DNA of 41,315 nucleotides from Methylococcales bacterium (GCA_028715725.1 JAQURG010000028.1:1-41315); one strand, 5' to 3'; shown: positions 1 through 7,856, counted from the stretch's first letter. A program made the numbers and translations. The notes: generated by a model from the letters alone, not told the origin.

Positions 1-152
1 CTGACTTTAACTCCAAGCCTGCGCCAGCATTTTAACCTTGTATCCAATCTTCCCGGCGTCAACTCTTTTTGATTCTCCTGATCCAATGCCAACCCCACAA
101 AGCGCTCATCGACGACAGCTTTGGATCATTGAAATTGGTAACCTTCGGTATC
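1..152 (-). pseudogene. flavodoxin C-terminal remnant
   Basis: On the minus strand from about 152 down to the window edge the reading is D-T-E-G-Y-Q-F-Q-stop-S-K-A-V-V-D-E-R, then FVGLALDQENQKELTP. This matches the C-terminal part of long-chain flavodoxins (FldA type), where TEGY, a residue pair before SKA, and FVGLA(I/L)DEDNQ are conserved. Flavodoxin is a small FMN electron carrier. An in-frame TGA interrupts the segment after Gln, and the residues after LDT look frame-shifted, so this is a broken fragment. It stops exactly where the IS1-type element begins at 154, and no flavodoxin N-terminus is found on the far side of that element. Recognition is by motif only. Confidence 0.55.
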
Positions 153-153
153 C

Positions 154-164
154 GGCATTGTTAA
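154..164 (+). repeat. left terminal inverted repeat of the IS1-type element
   Basis: GGCATTGTTAA, the exact reverse complement of 892-902. Pairing does not extend in either direction. Confidence 0.75.
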
Positions 165-215
165 ATTGGTATAGTTACACCTATAATTACTCGCTTTATC
201 TTGAGTACCTGTTAT

Positions 216-551
216 ATGAATTGCCCGAAATGTGGATCAACCGACTGCGCTAAAGATGGCATAGTCAGGGAAAAGCAGCGCTATAAATGTAAATCTTGTG
301 GTTATAGGTATACCGTCCAGTATCGAGGAATAAGTCCGGCAACCAGGCGACAAGCGCTTCAGCTTTACCTTGAAGGGCCAGGTTTTCGTTCCATGGGTCG
401 ATTCCTGAAAGGCAGCCATATTGCCGCCTACCACTGGATCAAGGCACAGGGAGAGTCAATTGAGGCCATTCGCTCTGCTACCGGCGTTGATGGGGTCGAA
501 ATGGATGAAATGCATACCTCTATAGGCGCCAAAAAAACGTTTGCTGGATAG
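216..551 (+). CDS. IS1-family transposase, InsA-like upstream frame
   Basis: This is the N-terminal half of an IS1-type transposase. It begins with a zinc-finger-like module (MNCPKCG, followed about 20 residues later by CKSCGYRY), the DNA-binding part of InsA proteins, then a helical region and the motif VEMDEMH, which holds the first catalytic aspartate of the DDE domain. The frame ends with TAG shortly after a run of seven A residues followed by C (531-538). A TTG start at 201 would add five residues; the ATG at 216 directly before the zinc finger is preferred. A -1 shift at the A run would continue into the next frame. Confidence 0.75.
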   Translation: MNCPKCGSTDCAKDGIVREKQRYKCKSCGYRYTVQYRGISPATRRQALQLYLEGPGFRSMGRFLKGSHIAAYHWIKAQGESIEAIRSATGVDGVEMDEMHTSIGAKKTFAG

Positions 552-553
552 GG

Positions 554-895
554 ATGGCTGTTGATCGAAATGGAAAACGCTTGCTCAACTGCGAAGTGGG
601 TTCCCGCGACACCGACACCGGACGAAAGCTCTGGGATGCCATTAAAAACAATAGCATAACAGACGTCATGAGTGACTACCGGAGTCCTTATGAAACATGC
701 GTTCCGCAAAAGCTGCCTACGCAATCAAAAGCCGAAACCTATACAATCGAAGGCTATAATAGCTTGTTCAGGCATTTTCTGGCCAGGCTGCGCCGAAAGT
801 CGAAGTGCTATAGCAAAAGCAAAGACATGCTTAAATATTCCGTCATGCTTCTAATGCTTAAATGGAACGGAGAACTAAAAGCTATACTTGATTAA
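554..895 (+). CDS. IS1-family transposase, InsB-like downstream frame
   Basis: This is the catalytic half of the transposase in the -1 frame relative to the preceding ORF. Just upstream in this frame the translation reads VCWIGMAVDRNGK, the usual continuation of IS1 InsB (CWxWMAVDRxGK), so the true junction is by frameshift rather than by fresh initiation at 554. The second catalytic Asp (MSDYRSPYE) and the catalytic Glu (TIEGYNSLFRHFLARL) are present, so the DDE triad is complete if the frames are joined. The stop TAA lies in the right inverted repeat. It could be active through programmed frameshifting, or a decayed copy. Confidence 0.75.
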   Translation: MAVDRNGKRLLNCEVGSRDTDTGRKLWDAIKNNSITDVMSDYRSPYETCVPQKLPTQSKAETYTIEGYNSLFRHFLARLRRKSKCYSKSKDMLKYSVMLLMLKWNGELKAILD

Positions 896-902
896 CAATG
901 CC
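892..902 (-). repeat. right terminal inverted repeat of the IS1-type element
   Basis: TTAACAATGCC, pairing perfectly with 154-164. It overlaps the transposase stop codon. Confidence 0.75.
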
Positions 903-1311
903 TCCTTAGAAAAGCTTCCGCCGCCGGTTTGTCAGGCATATACCAGAGATCATTGAACAGCACTAAGGGGGTTGCAGGCCTAAAGCCATGCTGAATAATG
1001 TTTCACTGTTCATGGCCAGATTATCGCATTATCCACTGTATTTCACATAGAGCATTTTATCGCTATTTGCAGGTAATCAGCTGCGAGCAACTGTAGCTTA
1101 AAATAGTGTATTTGCCGGCATTCGAATAATATATATTGATAAAGCTCTGCACCGGGAATAGATAGCATGCTTTGCTGGCTGGAGCGATAGCTGTATAAAA
1201 TGCCGAAGCGCGCCTGAAAAATGTTTTATAAACGGCATAATAAATGTCGTTTAAAATGGTCATCCCCGACAGCCGAAAATGACAAGTACTCAAGAGGTAG
1301 AGCTTCATACC
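903..1311. other. non-coding stretch between the IS1-type element and the moxR operon
   Basis: There is no convincing complete gene in these 409 bp. On the minus strand from 1013 a short reading MNSETLFSMALGLQPP resembles the N-terminus of ISL3-type transposases. It then breaks at a run of C residues, so it may be a remnant of another element truncated by the IS1 insertion (weak call). The rest, 1014-1311, is AT-rich and presumably holds the promoter of the downstream operon. I could not pick -35 and -10 boxes with confidence. A 98-residue minus-strand frame here has no recognisable features. Confidence 0.35.
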
Positions 1312-2316
1312 ATGGATTTTAAAAATGATACCATTATGCCAGAACAGATAAGTACCCAATCTTCATTGATAAAATTGAAAAACTTTATTAATGAGGAAAT
1401 TATTGGCCAGAATGTCCTTGTTGAAAGAATGTTGATCGGTCTGTTGGCCGATGGCCATATTCTGGTTGAAGGCGCTCCCGGTCTTGCCAAAACCAGAGCA
1501 ATTAATGTTTTAAGCAAAGGTATTCAAGGCGATTTTCATCGGGTACAGTTCACGCCAGATTTATTACCCGCTGATTTGACAGGGACTGAAATTTACCGCC
1601 CGCAGCAGGGCACCTTTGAATTTCAAAAAGGCCCTTTATTTCATAATCTGATATTGGCTGATGAAATCAATCGTTCGCCCGCAAAAGTACAGGCGGCCTT
1701 ACTGGAGGCCATGGCGGAGCGGCAAATAACGGTCGGTCAGGCAACCTATCCGTTACCGCAATTATTTATGGTAATGGCGACGCAAAACCCTATCGAACAG
1801 GAAGGAACCTATCCGTTGCCGGAAGCGCAACTGGACCGGTTTTTACTGCATGTAAAAGTGGACTATCCCAAGGCCGAGCATGAGAAAAGCATTCTGCATC
1901 TGGCCAGATCGGAAGCGCGCTCAGAATCAATAAAAATCGGCGATAAATTTCAACCGATCAGCCAAAGCACTTTGTTCGAAGCGCGTAATCAAGTGCTGGA
2001 CATTTATATGGCGGAAAGCCTTGAGGATTATTTACTGCAAATCATACTGGCGACCCGCAACCCGGCGGCGTACGGATCAGATCTGGCCGCATGGCTGCAA
2101 TACGGCGCAAGTCCGAGAGCCAGTATTGCCCTGGATCGTTGTTCCAGAGCCAAGGCCTGGTTGATGCAACGTGATTTTGTCGGGCCTGAAGATATTCAGG
2201 ATATGGCGTTCGATGTTCTGCGGCATCGTCTGATTCTGTCTTATGAAGCCGAAGCGGAGGGCATCACTACCGATCATTTTATTAAAGAACTTATTTCCAG
2301 GGTTGCTGTCCCTTGA
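1312..2316 (+). CDS. MoxR family AAA+ ATPase
   Basis: This is a 334-residue MoxR-class AAA+ ATPase, a chaperone-like ATPase thought to act with VWA proteins to insert cofactors or mature protein complexes. Walker A is GAPGLAKT (residues 54-61), Walker B is LILADE followed by INRSPAKVQAALLEAM (from about 113), and sensor 1 is ATQNPIEQEGTYPLPEAQLDRF. The length is normal for the family. The ATG at 1312 is chosen because AGAGG lies upstream and the longer frame from 1279 has no ribosome site; a start at 1336 is also possible. It is the first gene of the moxR-DUF58-DUF4381-VWA-VWA/TPR operon. Its TGA overlaps the next ATG (TGATG), implying translational coupling. Confidence 0.93.
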   Translation: MDFKNDTIMPEQISTQSSLIKLKNFINEEIIGQNVLVERMLIGLLADGHILVEGAPGLAKTRAINVLSKGIQGDFHRVQFTPDLLPADLTGTEIYRPQQGTFEFQKGPLFHNLILADEINRSPAKVQAALLEAMAERQITVGQATYPLPQLFMVMATQNPIEQEGTYPLPEAQLDRFLLHVKVDYPKAEHEKSILHLARSEARSESIKIGDKFQPISQSTLFEARNQVLDIYMAESLEDYLLQIILATRNPAAYGSDLAAWLQYGASPRASIALDRCSRAKAWLMQRDFVGPEDIQDMAFDVLRHRLILSYEAEAEGITTDHFIKELISRVAVP

Positions 2317-3227
2317 TGTTATTCGGTAGACAGGCTAATCCGGACAATCAATCAGGCCGTGAGCTGGTTTCTGTCTCGCTGAAAACGCTGATTGATCTGG
2401 CAAAACCGGCTGGCAATTTAAATTTGCAGCACAGTCAGAAGCGTTCCCGGCAAAGCGGCGGCTATGTGTCTCATTTTAAAGGGCGCGGCATGGAGTTTGA
2501 TGAAACCCGGTTATATCAACCCGGCGATGACATCCGCAGCATTGACTGGCGGGTTACGGCGCGCACTGAAAAACCTCATACCAAGCTGTTCAGGGAAGAA
2601 CGCGAAAGGCCGGTGTTTATTTCTGTGGATAACCGTCTTTCCATGCATTTTGCTACCCGTGGTGTTTTTAAATCGGTTTTGGCGGCAAAACTGGCCGGAT
2701 TATTGGCATGGGCGGCTGAGTATCATGGCGACAGGATAGGCGGGCAGCTATTTTCCGAACATGAATGTCGTGAATTAAAGCCTCAAAACGGCAGGCATGC
2801 AGTGTTGCGGTTTTTAAATGCTCTGGTTAAACCTCAGAATCCGGCAGGTAAAGATTTTACTCTGGATCAGGTACTGGCAAGGCTCAACCAGCATACGCGC
2901 CCTGGAAGTGTTATTTATATCATCAGTGATTTCCGCGGTAACAATGATCAGGCCGAAACGCATATAGCGAAGTTGTCCCGGCATTGCGAGGTCGTATTAA
3001 TTTTCATCTACGATCAGCTGGAAAAAAGCCTGCCTGCTAAAGGCCGCTATCGTTTTACCGACGATGAACGTGATGTAGTTATTGATACCAGCGATCAGCA
3101 GCGGCTGGCGGTTTATCAACAGCGTTTTGTTCAGCGTCTGGAGCGGCTGGAATTATTAGCTAAAAAAAGAGGTTTGAATTTTATCCAGTGCAGTACTGTA
3201 GAAGACCCCATACAATGCTTAAGATAA
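2316..3227 (+). CDS. DUF58 domain-containing protein
   Basis: This 303-residue protein belongs to the DUF58 family, nearly always encoded next to MoxR ATPases. The family hallmark is present around residues 48-80: FKGRGMEFDETRLYQPGDD, then IRSIDWRVTARTEKPHTK. The C-terminal half has a VWA-like Rossmann pattern (FISVDNRLSM, VIYIISDF) with a degenerate metal site. It has no membrane helix or signal peptide, so it is probably cytoplasmic. The start is the ATG overlapping the moxR stop by one base. Its precise biochemical role is unknown in the family; a part in MoxR-dependent complex maturation is inferred from context. Confidence 0.9.
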   Translation: MLFGRQANPDNQSGRELVSVSLKTLIDLAKPAGNLNLQHSQKRSRQSGGYVSHFKGRGMEFDETRLYQPGDDIRSIDWRVTARTEKPHTKLFREERERPVFISVDNRLSMHFATRGVFKSVLAAKLAGLLAWAAEYHGDRIGGQLFSEHECRELKPQNGRHAVLRFLNALVKPQNPAGKDFTLDQVLARLNQHTRPGSVIYIISDFRGNNDQAETHIAKLSRHCEVVLIFIYDQLEKSLPAKGRYRFTDDERDVVIDTSDQQRLAVYQQRFVQRLERLELLAKKRGLNFIQCSTVEDPIQCLR

Positions 3228-3251
3228 TAATAATGATGAAATAAATTATAT

Positions 3252-3274
3252 GGCGGCGGATTATATCCGCAGCC
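3252..3274 (+). other. intra-operon hairpin between the DUF58 and DUF4381 genes
   Basis: GCGGAT (3256-3261) and ATCCGC (3265-3270) form a six-base-pair stem with a three-base loop, with outer GGC/GCC pairing at 3252-3254 and 3272-3274. No T run follows, so it is not a classical terminator. It lies in the only sizeable gap (65 bp) of an otherwise overlapping operon and could modulate mRNA processing or stability. Confidence 0.4.
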
Positions 3275-3292
3275 GTTACTTTAATTAAAACA

Positions 3293-3784
3293 ATGCCGAC
3301 AACTCCGCTTCCTCTAAAAGACATACACCTGCCCGAAACAATCGGCTGGTGGCCGCCGGCCATTGGCTGGTGGCTGCTGGCGGTTTTGATTCCTCTATCG
3401 ATAGTGTTTTTTTACTGGTTATACAAACGACTGACTAACAAAACCGCTATTAAAACCGCCAAGAGTAAGCTGGCGGAAATCAAGCAGGATCCTGCCCTGG
3501 ATAACAGCAAGAAGCTGCACGAACTGTCCATGCTGATCCGCCGCGTCGCCATTAGTCTTAACCCCAGAACTGAAGTTGCAAGTTTAACAGGACATCAATG
3601 GTTGGCATTTCTCGATAAGTCGGTAACAGGTGCGCCTTTTAGCGAAGGTTGCGGTCAACTGTTGGCAACTGCGCCTTATCGAAATCGTCCGCCGACCGAA
3701 CTGGAAGTTTCTCAATTAATCAGTCTATGTGAAAACTGGCTTAAAGCCCAAACCTTACAAGCCAAAAGAAAACAAAAATCATGA
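3293..3784 (+). CDS. DUF4381 domain-containing membrane protein
   Basis: This 163-residue protein has a short N-terminal segment (PLPLKDIHLPETIGWWPPA), typical of DUF4381 proteins, followed by one transmembrane helix at about residues 24-45 and a cytoplasmic helical domain rich in K and E. DUF4381 genes sit between DUF58 and VWA genes in Bat-type operons, as here. The stop overlaps the ATG of the following VWA gene by four bases (ATGA). Its role is unknown; anchoring or assembly of the VWA/MoxR machinery at the inner membrane is inferred from context. Confidence 0.82.
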   Translation: MPTTPLPLKDIHLPETIGWWPPAIGWWLLAVLIPLSIVFFYWLYKRLTNKTAIKTAKSKLAEIKQDPALDNSKKLHELSMLIRRVAISLNPRTEVASLTGHQWLAFLDKSVTGAPFSEGCGQLLATAPYRNRPPTELEVSQLISLCENWLKAQTLQAKRKQKS

Positions 3785-4761
3785 TTCATTTTGAATGGCC
3801 CTGGCTATTGACCGTCTTACCTTTGCCGGTATTAATCCGCTGGCTGGTTCCTGCCCAGGCTCCTATGGAGCAAGCGGCATTAAAAGTCCCGTTTCTGGAT
3901 GATTTTTCTGTCGGTCAAACAAAGACTGTTTCCAAAACCCGGCAATGGCAGTTATTGGTTGCGGCAGTCGCCTGGTTTTTCCTGGTTATAGCGTGCACCC
4001 GGCCACAATGGCTGGGCGAACCGATTGAGCAGGCAGTAAGCGGCCGGGACTTAATGCTGGCGGTGGATTTATCAGCCAGTATGGAAGAGCAGGATTTTAT
4101 CATTAACAAAAAACCTGTAGACCGGCTGACGGCCATCAAATGGGTCGCCAGAGATTTTATTAACAGACGTGTCGGTGACAGGGTGGGCTTGATATTATTC
4201 GGGACTCAGGCTTATTTACAAACACCTTTAACGTTTGATAGAAAAACTGTCCTGACTTTACTAGATGAGTCTGTGATCGGACTTGCGGGCGATAATACGG
4301 CCATCGGCGACGCAATCGGCCTAGCGGTAAAGCGCCTTAAAAACCAGCCGGCCAATAGCCGCGTCTTGATTCTGTTAACCGACGGAGCCAATACCGCCGG
4401 CGAGGTTTCACCCTTAAAAGCGGCCGAATTGGCCGCGGCAAACCACTTGAAAATTTATACCATCGGCGTCGGCGCCGATGAAATGGTAGTGCGCAGTTTT
4501 TTCGGCAGCCGTAAAGTCAATCCGTCAAGGGATCTGGATGAAAATACACTGGTGAAGATTGCGGAAAGTACCGGCGGCCGTTATTTCCGGGCCAGAAATA
4601 CCGATGAATTGAATAATATCTATTTGCTGGTGGACCAGCTTGAGCCCGTGGAAAAAGACAAACAATACTTCAGACCGCGTAGCGAGTTGTATTACTGGCC
4701 ATTATCGCTGGCTCTGTGTCTGGCTGCCTTTATCTGCCTGTCGCGCGTGAGGTTGTCATGA
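3781..4761 (+). CDS. VWA domain-containing membrane protein (BatA-like)
   Basis: This 326-residue protein has an N-terminal hydrophobic segment, a second helix at about residues 57-74, a von Willebrand factor A domain and a C-terminal helix (about 304-322). The metal-ion-dependent adhesion site is intact: DLSASM, the threonine loop GDNTAIGDAIG, and LLTDGANTAG. This is the BatA arrangement of a membrane-anchored VWA domain facing one side of the inner membrane. It overlaps the DUF4381 gene upstream and the next VWA gene downstream (ATGA), so the three are probably translated together. The Bat system is linked to stress tolerance in some bacteria; its substrate here cannot be told. Confidence 0.88.
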   Translation: MIHFEWPWLLTVLPLPVLIRWLVPAQAPMEQAALKVPFLDDFSVGQTKTVSKTRQWQLLVAAVAWFFLVIACTRPQWLGEPIEQAVSGRDLMLAVDLSASMEEQDFIINKKPVDRLTAIKWVARDFINRRVGDRVGLILFGTQAYLQTPLTFDRKTVLTLLDESVIGLAGDNTAIGDAIGLAVKRLKNQPANSRVLILLTDGANTAGEVSPLKAAELAAANHLKIYTIGVGADEMVVRSFFGSRKVNPSRDLDENTLVKIAESTGGRYFRARNTDELNNIYLLVDQLEPVEKDKQYFRPRSELYYWPLSLALCLAAFICLSRVRLS

Positions 4762-6581
4762 ACCTGGCTGAATTTCACTTTATCAGACCTTACTGGTTGC
4801 TGGCCATCATTCCTTACATTGCCATCATCGTTTTAATGTTAAGAAACAAACTCAGCCGCGGCAATTGGTCAGCGCTATGCGATACCGAATTATTGCCTTA
4901 TTTATTGCAGGACGAGGCAGTCAGTCAAAGTCGCTGGCAATTGACAACAGGCGCTATTGCTGCTTTGTTGGTGATTATTGCTCTGGCGGGACCTACCTGG
5001 CAACGTGTCCCGTCGCCTGTATTCAGAAATGAATCGGCGCTGGTGATTGCGCTTGATTTGTCGCGTTCAATGAATGCAGAAGACATCAAGCCCAGCCGCT
5101 TAATCCGGGCGCGCTATAAAATTGCCGATATTCTAAAGCAGCGCAAGGACGGTCAGACCGCACTGCTGGTTTATGCCGGTGATGCCTTTACAGTTACGCC
5201 GCTGACTGATGATACCCAGACTATAGACAGTCAGCTGGCTGCACTGACTACCGAAATTATGCCCGGTGAAGGCAGTAATGCAGAGTCCGTGCTGGAAAAG
5301 GCCGTGGAATTGTTCAGGCAGGCAGGGCTGCAAAAAGGCCAGATTCTTCTTGTCACGGATGGCGTTGATTTTAATAAAGTGCTTGCCAAGGTAAAAGCAC
5401 TGGATAGCTTTACTTTATCGGTATTGGGCGTGGGAACTGCTGATGGAGCTCCGATAGCGCTGCCTGATGGCGGCTTTTTAAAAGATGAGCAGGGCTCCAT
5501 CGTAATTCCCAAACTAAACGCCGGCGATTTGGCAAGGCTGGCTCAGGCAGGGAAGGGCGTTTATCAAACCATAACGGCAAATGATGCGGATATTCAAACA
5601 TTGCTGGCGGCTTTTAATCAGCCTGTTAAACAGGAAGGAAAAGAGAACAGGAACTTGCTGCTGGATCAATGGGAAGACAAAGGTCCTTGGCTTTTATTGC
5701 TGGCTTTACCTCTGGCGGCCTTGAGCTTTAGAAAAGGCTTGCTATGTTTTACCTTGCTGCTGCTATTGCCGTTGCCCAAAAACAGCTATGCTTTTGAATG
5801 GAAGGATTTATGGCTGACTAAGGATCAACAGGCGCAGCAGGCTTATAAAAATGAGCAATTTGAGCAAGCGGCAAAATTATTCGAAAACCCTGATTGGAAA
5901 GCGGCGGCAAACTATAAAGCAGGCAAATATGGCAAGGCCCTGGAAAACCTGAAAAACAACCAGACTGCCTTGGGCGCTTATAATCAGGGTAACGCATTGG
6001 CGCAATCCGATCAGTTGGAAGAGGCTATAAAAGCGTATGAAAAAGCGCTAAAGTTGAACCCTCAGAATAATGATGCCAAATACAATAAAGAACTTGTAGA
6101 AAAAGAACTGAAAAAACAAAAGCAAGAACAGCAGGACAATAAGAAGGACAACGAGCAGCAACAGGATAAAAAGCAGGATGATCAGCAAGTGCCTAAACAG
6201 GATTCTCAGCAAGGAAAGGAAGGTGACAAGTCGGAAAAATCTGAAGAGCAGAAAGCCTCTGAGCAAAAGCCCGAGCAGTCTGAAGAAAAGAGATCTCAAC
6301 AGCAGCAGGCGGATGACCAGGCTTCTGCTGAGAATAAAGAGCAGCAGAATAAGCCGGAAGAAAAAAAGCCGGATACCGATAAGGCTCAACAAGCCGAGCA
6401 GAAGAAACCCGAAAAGCAACCCAAACAAGCGACCGCCGAGGCACAGCCTTCGGATGAAGAGCAGCAAGCCAATGAACAGTGGCTTAAAAGAATCCCTGAC
6501 GATCCGGCTGGCTTGCTAAGACGTAAATTCAAATATCAATATGGTCAGCGCCAGCGCCGAACAGATGGTAATGCTGACTGA
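4758..6581 (+). CDS. VWA and TPR domain membrane protein (BatB/BatC-like fusion)
   Basis: This 607-residue protein combines two N-terminal membrane helices (about 11-28 and 65-85), a VWA domain with an intact metal site (DLSRSM, LLVTDGVDF), a further hydrophobic segment near residues 310-345, and TPR repeats at about 395-445 (AYNQGNALAQSDQLEEAIKA, then YEKALKLNPQNNDAKYN). It ends in a long low-complexity tail of about 130 residues rich in Q, K, E and D, before a short conserved end (WLKRIPDDPAGLLRRKFKYQ). BatB and BatC functions therefore sit in one polypeptide, a common proteobacterial arrangement. The ATG at 4758 overlaps the BatA-like stop. No BatD gene follows. Confidence 0.88.
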   Translation: MNLAEFHFIRPYWLLAIIPYIAIIVLMLRNKLSRGNWSALCDTELLPYLLQDEAVSQSRWQLTTGAIAALLVIIALAGPTWQRVPSPVFRNESALVIALDLSRSMNAEDIKPSRLIRARYKIADILKQRKDGQTALLVYAGDAFTVTPLTDDTQTIDSQLAALTTEIMPGEGSNAESVLEKAVELFRQAGLQKGQILLVTDGVDFNKVLAKVKALDSFTLSVLGVGTADGAPIALPDGGFLKDEQGSIVIPKLNAGDLARLAQAGKGVYQTITANDADIQTLLAAFNQPVKQEGKENRNLLLDQWEDKGPWLLLLALPLAALSFRKGLLCFTLLLLLPLPKNSYAFEWKDLWLTKDQQAQQAYKNEQFEQAAKLFENPDWKAAANYKAGKYGKALENLKNNQTALGAYNQGNALAQSDQLEEAIKAYEKALKLNPQNNDAKYNKELVEKELKKQKQEQQDNKKDNEQQQDKKQDDQQVPKQDSQQGKEGDKSEKSEEQKASEQKPEQSEEKRSQQQQADDQASAENKEQQNKPEEKKPDTDKAQQAEQKKPEKQPKQATAEAQPSDEEQQANEQWLKRIPDDPAGLLRRKFKYQYGQRQRRTDGNAD

Positions 6582-6630
6582 ACGCCGGATAGCTCGGAAC
6601 GTGTTTTAAAAGCAATGGATAAAATGTTAC

Positions 6631-6657
6631 AGTTGGTTTTTCTGGCATTAACCAACT
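6631..6657 (+). terminator. hairpin after the VWA/TPR gene
   Basis: AGTTGGTT (6631-6638) and AACCAACT (6650-6657) form an eight-pair stem around an 11-base loop. It is followed only by TTTA, so it is at best a weak intrinsic terminator between the Bat-type operon and the SDR gene. Confidence 0.3.
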
Positions 6658-6685
6658 TTACCGGAATTAACAAAACAGTGGCAAT

Positions 6686-7516
6686 ATGGGCTTATCAAAA
6701 ACAATATTAATTACGGGATGCTCCAGCGGCATTGGCTATGCCACTGCTGTTGTACTAAAAAACAGAGGCCATAAAGTTATTGCAACAGCAAGAAAACCGG
6801 AAGATGTAATCCGGTTAGAACAAGAAGGCTTCCTTGCCGTGCAGCTGGATTTGGCGGATAGCGACAGCATACAACAAGGGGTTAAACACGCACTGGAATT
6901 ATGCGATGGAAAAATCGATGCCTTGTTTAACAATGCCGCTTTCGGCCAACCCGGCGCTGTAGAGGATTTAAGTCGCGATGTACTTCGGTTTCAGTTTGAA
7001 ACCAACCTGTTTGGCACTCATGAGTTGACTAACAGGCTTATTCCCCTGATGCGCGGGCAGGGACATGGCCGGATTATCTATAACAGTTCGGTATTAGGGC
7101 TGGTTGCTATGAAGTATCGCGGAGCTTATAACGCCAGCAAATTTGCTCTGGAAGGTCTGGCGGATACGTTACGGCTGGAACTTTACGGCACCGGTATTCA
7201 TGTATCACTGATAGAACCGGGCCCTATCTTAAGTAATTTCAGAAAAAATTCGTATGCGCTCTATAAAAAGAATATAGATCCGGAACACAGTTTTCATAAA
7301 GAAACTTATAAAGCGATGGAAGCGCGCTTGCAAAAGGAAGGCGCCGCCGTGGCATTTACCTTGCCTGCTGAAGCGGTTGCTGAAAAAGTGATACACGCAC
7401 TGGAATCCAAACGCCCCAGGATGCGCTATTATGTTACTTTTCCAACGTATTTATTCGCGGTTCTTAAGCCCATTCTGCCGATGTCCTGGCTGGATATTCT
7501 ACTTCGAAAGGTTTAA
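6686..7516 (+). CDS. SDR family oxidoreductase
   Basis: This is a classical short-chain dehydrogenase/reductase of 276 residues. The cofactor motif is TGCSSGIG (residues 10-17), the NNAA structural motif is at 82-85, and the catalytic residues are Ser134/135, Tyr148 and Lys152 (YNASK). The arginine in ATARKPED after the second strand suggests a preference for NADP(H). The length and C-terminus resemble SDRs acting on lipids or steroids, but the substrate cannot be inferred. Only two bases separate it from the following CPXCG gene, so the two are probably co-transcribed. A clear ribosome site is lacking upstream. Confidence 0.9.
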   Translation: MGLSKTILITGCSSGIGYATAVVLKNRGHKVIATARKPEDVIRLEQEGFLAVQLDLADSDSIQQGVKHALELCDGKIDALFNNAAFGQPGAVEDLSRDVLRFQFETNLFGTHELTNRLIPLMRGQGHGRIIYNSSVLGLVAMKYRGAYNASKFALEGLADTLRLELYGTGIHVSLIEPGPILSNFRKNSYALYKKNIDPEHSFHKETYKAMEARLQKEGAAVAFTLPAEAVAEKVIHALESKRPRMRYYVTFPTYLFAVLKPILPMSWLDILLRKV

Positions 7517-7518
7517 TC

Positions 7519-7710
7519 ATGAACGATCTGGACGAAATGATTATTTATTGCCCTTATTGTGGCGAAGCGCTCGATGTTCTGGTGGATACATCCGCAGGCC
7601 CGCAGCAATATTATGAAGATTGCGCAGTTTGTTGCGCCCCGATTTTATTTACCATATCGGAGGATGAGTCAGGAGAAATAGTAGTTGATGTCAAAAGAGA
7701 CGATGAATAA
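7519..7710 (+). CDS. CPXCG motif-containing cysteine-rich protein
   Basis: This is a 63-residue acidic protein with CPYCG at residues 11-15 and CAVCCAP about 25 residues later, forming a probable zinc ribbon. The family (CPXCG motif-containing, about 60 residues) is widespread in Gammaproteobacteria and has no known function. AAAGG upstream of the ATG gives a usable ribosome site. Confidence 0.88.
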   Translation: MNDLDEMIIYCPYCGEALDVLVDTSAGPQQYYEDCAVCCAPILFTISEDESGEIVVDVKRDDE

Positions 7711-7720
7711 CAATTCTTGG

Positions 7721-7750
7721 TTCAGTTTAATTGATTTTCTATGCTAGAAT
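7721..7750 (+). promoter_or_regulatory. putative extended -10 promoter for the first secreted paralogue
   Basis: TGCTAGAAT at 7742-7750 is an extended -10 (TGN plus TAGAAT), with a weak -35 TTCAGT at 7721-7726. The same nine bases occur upstream of the second paralogue at 8366-8374. The untranslated leader would be about 100 bases. Confidence 0.5.
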
Positions 7751-7856
7751 CCCATTTCCTCCGTAGGAAATTAATTTGAAGGCTTGTGTTATACATTTAA
7801 AGACTCATCTTAATTTACTAGGACTAATAATTATCAACTATGAGTTTTAATCACAC

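Larger units (their letters stand above)
154..902 (+). mobile_element. IS1-family insertion sequence
   Basis: The element is 749 bp, about the size of IS1. It is bounded by perfect 11-bp inverted repeats, GGCATTGTTAA at the left and TTAACAATGCC at the right, and carries two consecutive transposase frames. The stop codon of the second frame lies inside the right repeat. I found no 8-9 bp target duplication: the flanks read CGGTATCC on the left and TCCTTAGA on the right. This suggests an old insertion, or deletion or recombination at one side. The left flank is a flavodoxin remnant and the right flank is unrelated to flavodoxin. Confidence 0.8.

Noticed and set aside
38-253. 71-residue plus-strand frame at the left edge
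   Set aside because: It crosses the left repeat of the IS1-type element and is antisense to the flavodoxin remnant.
146-910. Target-site duplication of the IS1-type element
   Set aside because: The 8-9 bases flanking each end do not match, so none was annotated.
1063-1359. 98-residue minus-strand frame upstream of moxR
   Set aside because: There are no recognisable motifs, it overlaps the moxR start, and there is no credible ribosome site; treated as non-coding.
6048-6467. 139-residue leucine-rich minus-strand frame
   Set aside because: It is the antisense shadow of the Q/K/E-rich tail of the VWA/TPR protein; the composition follows directly from that tail and there is no ribosome site or family match.
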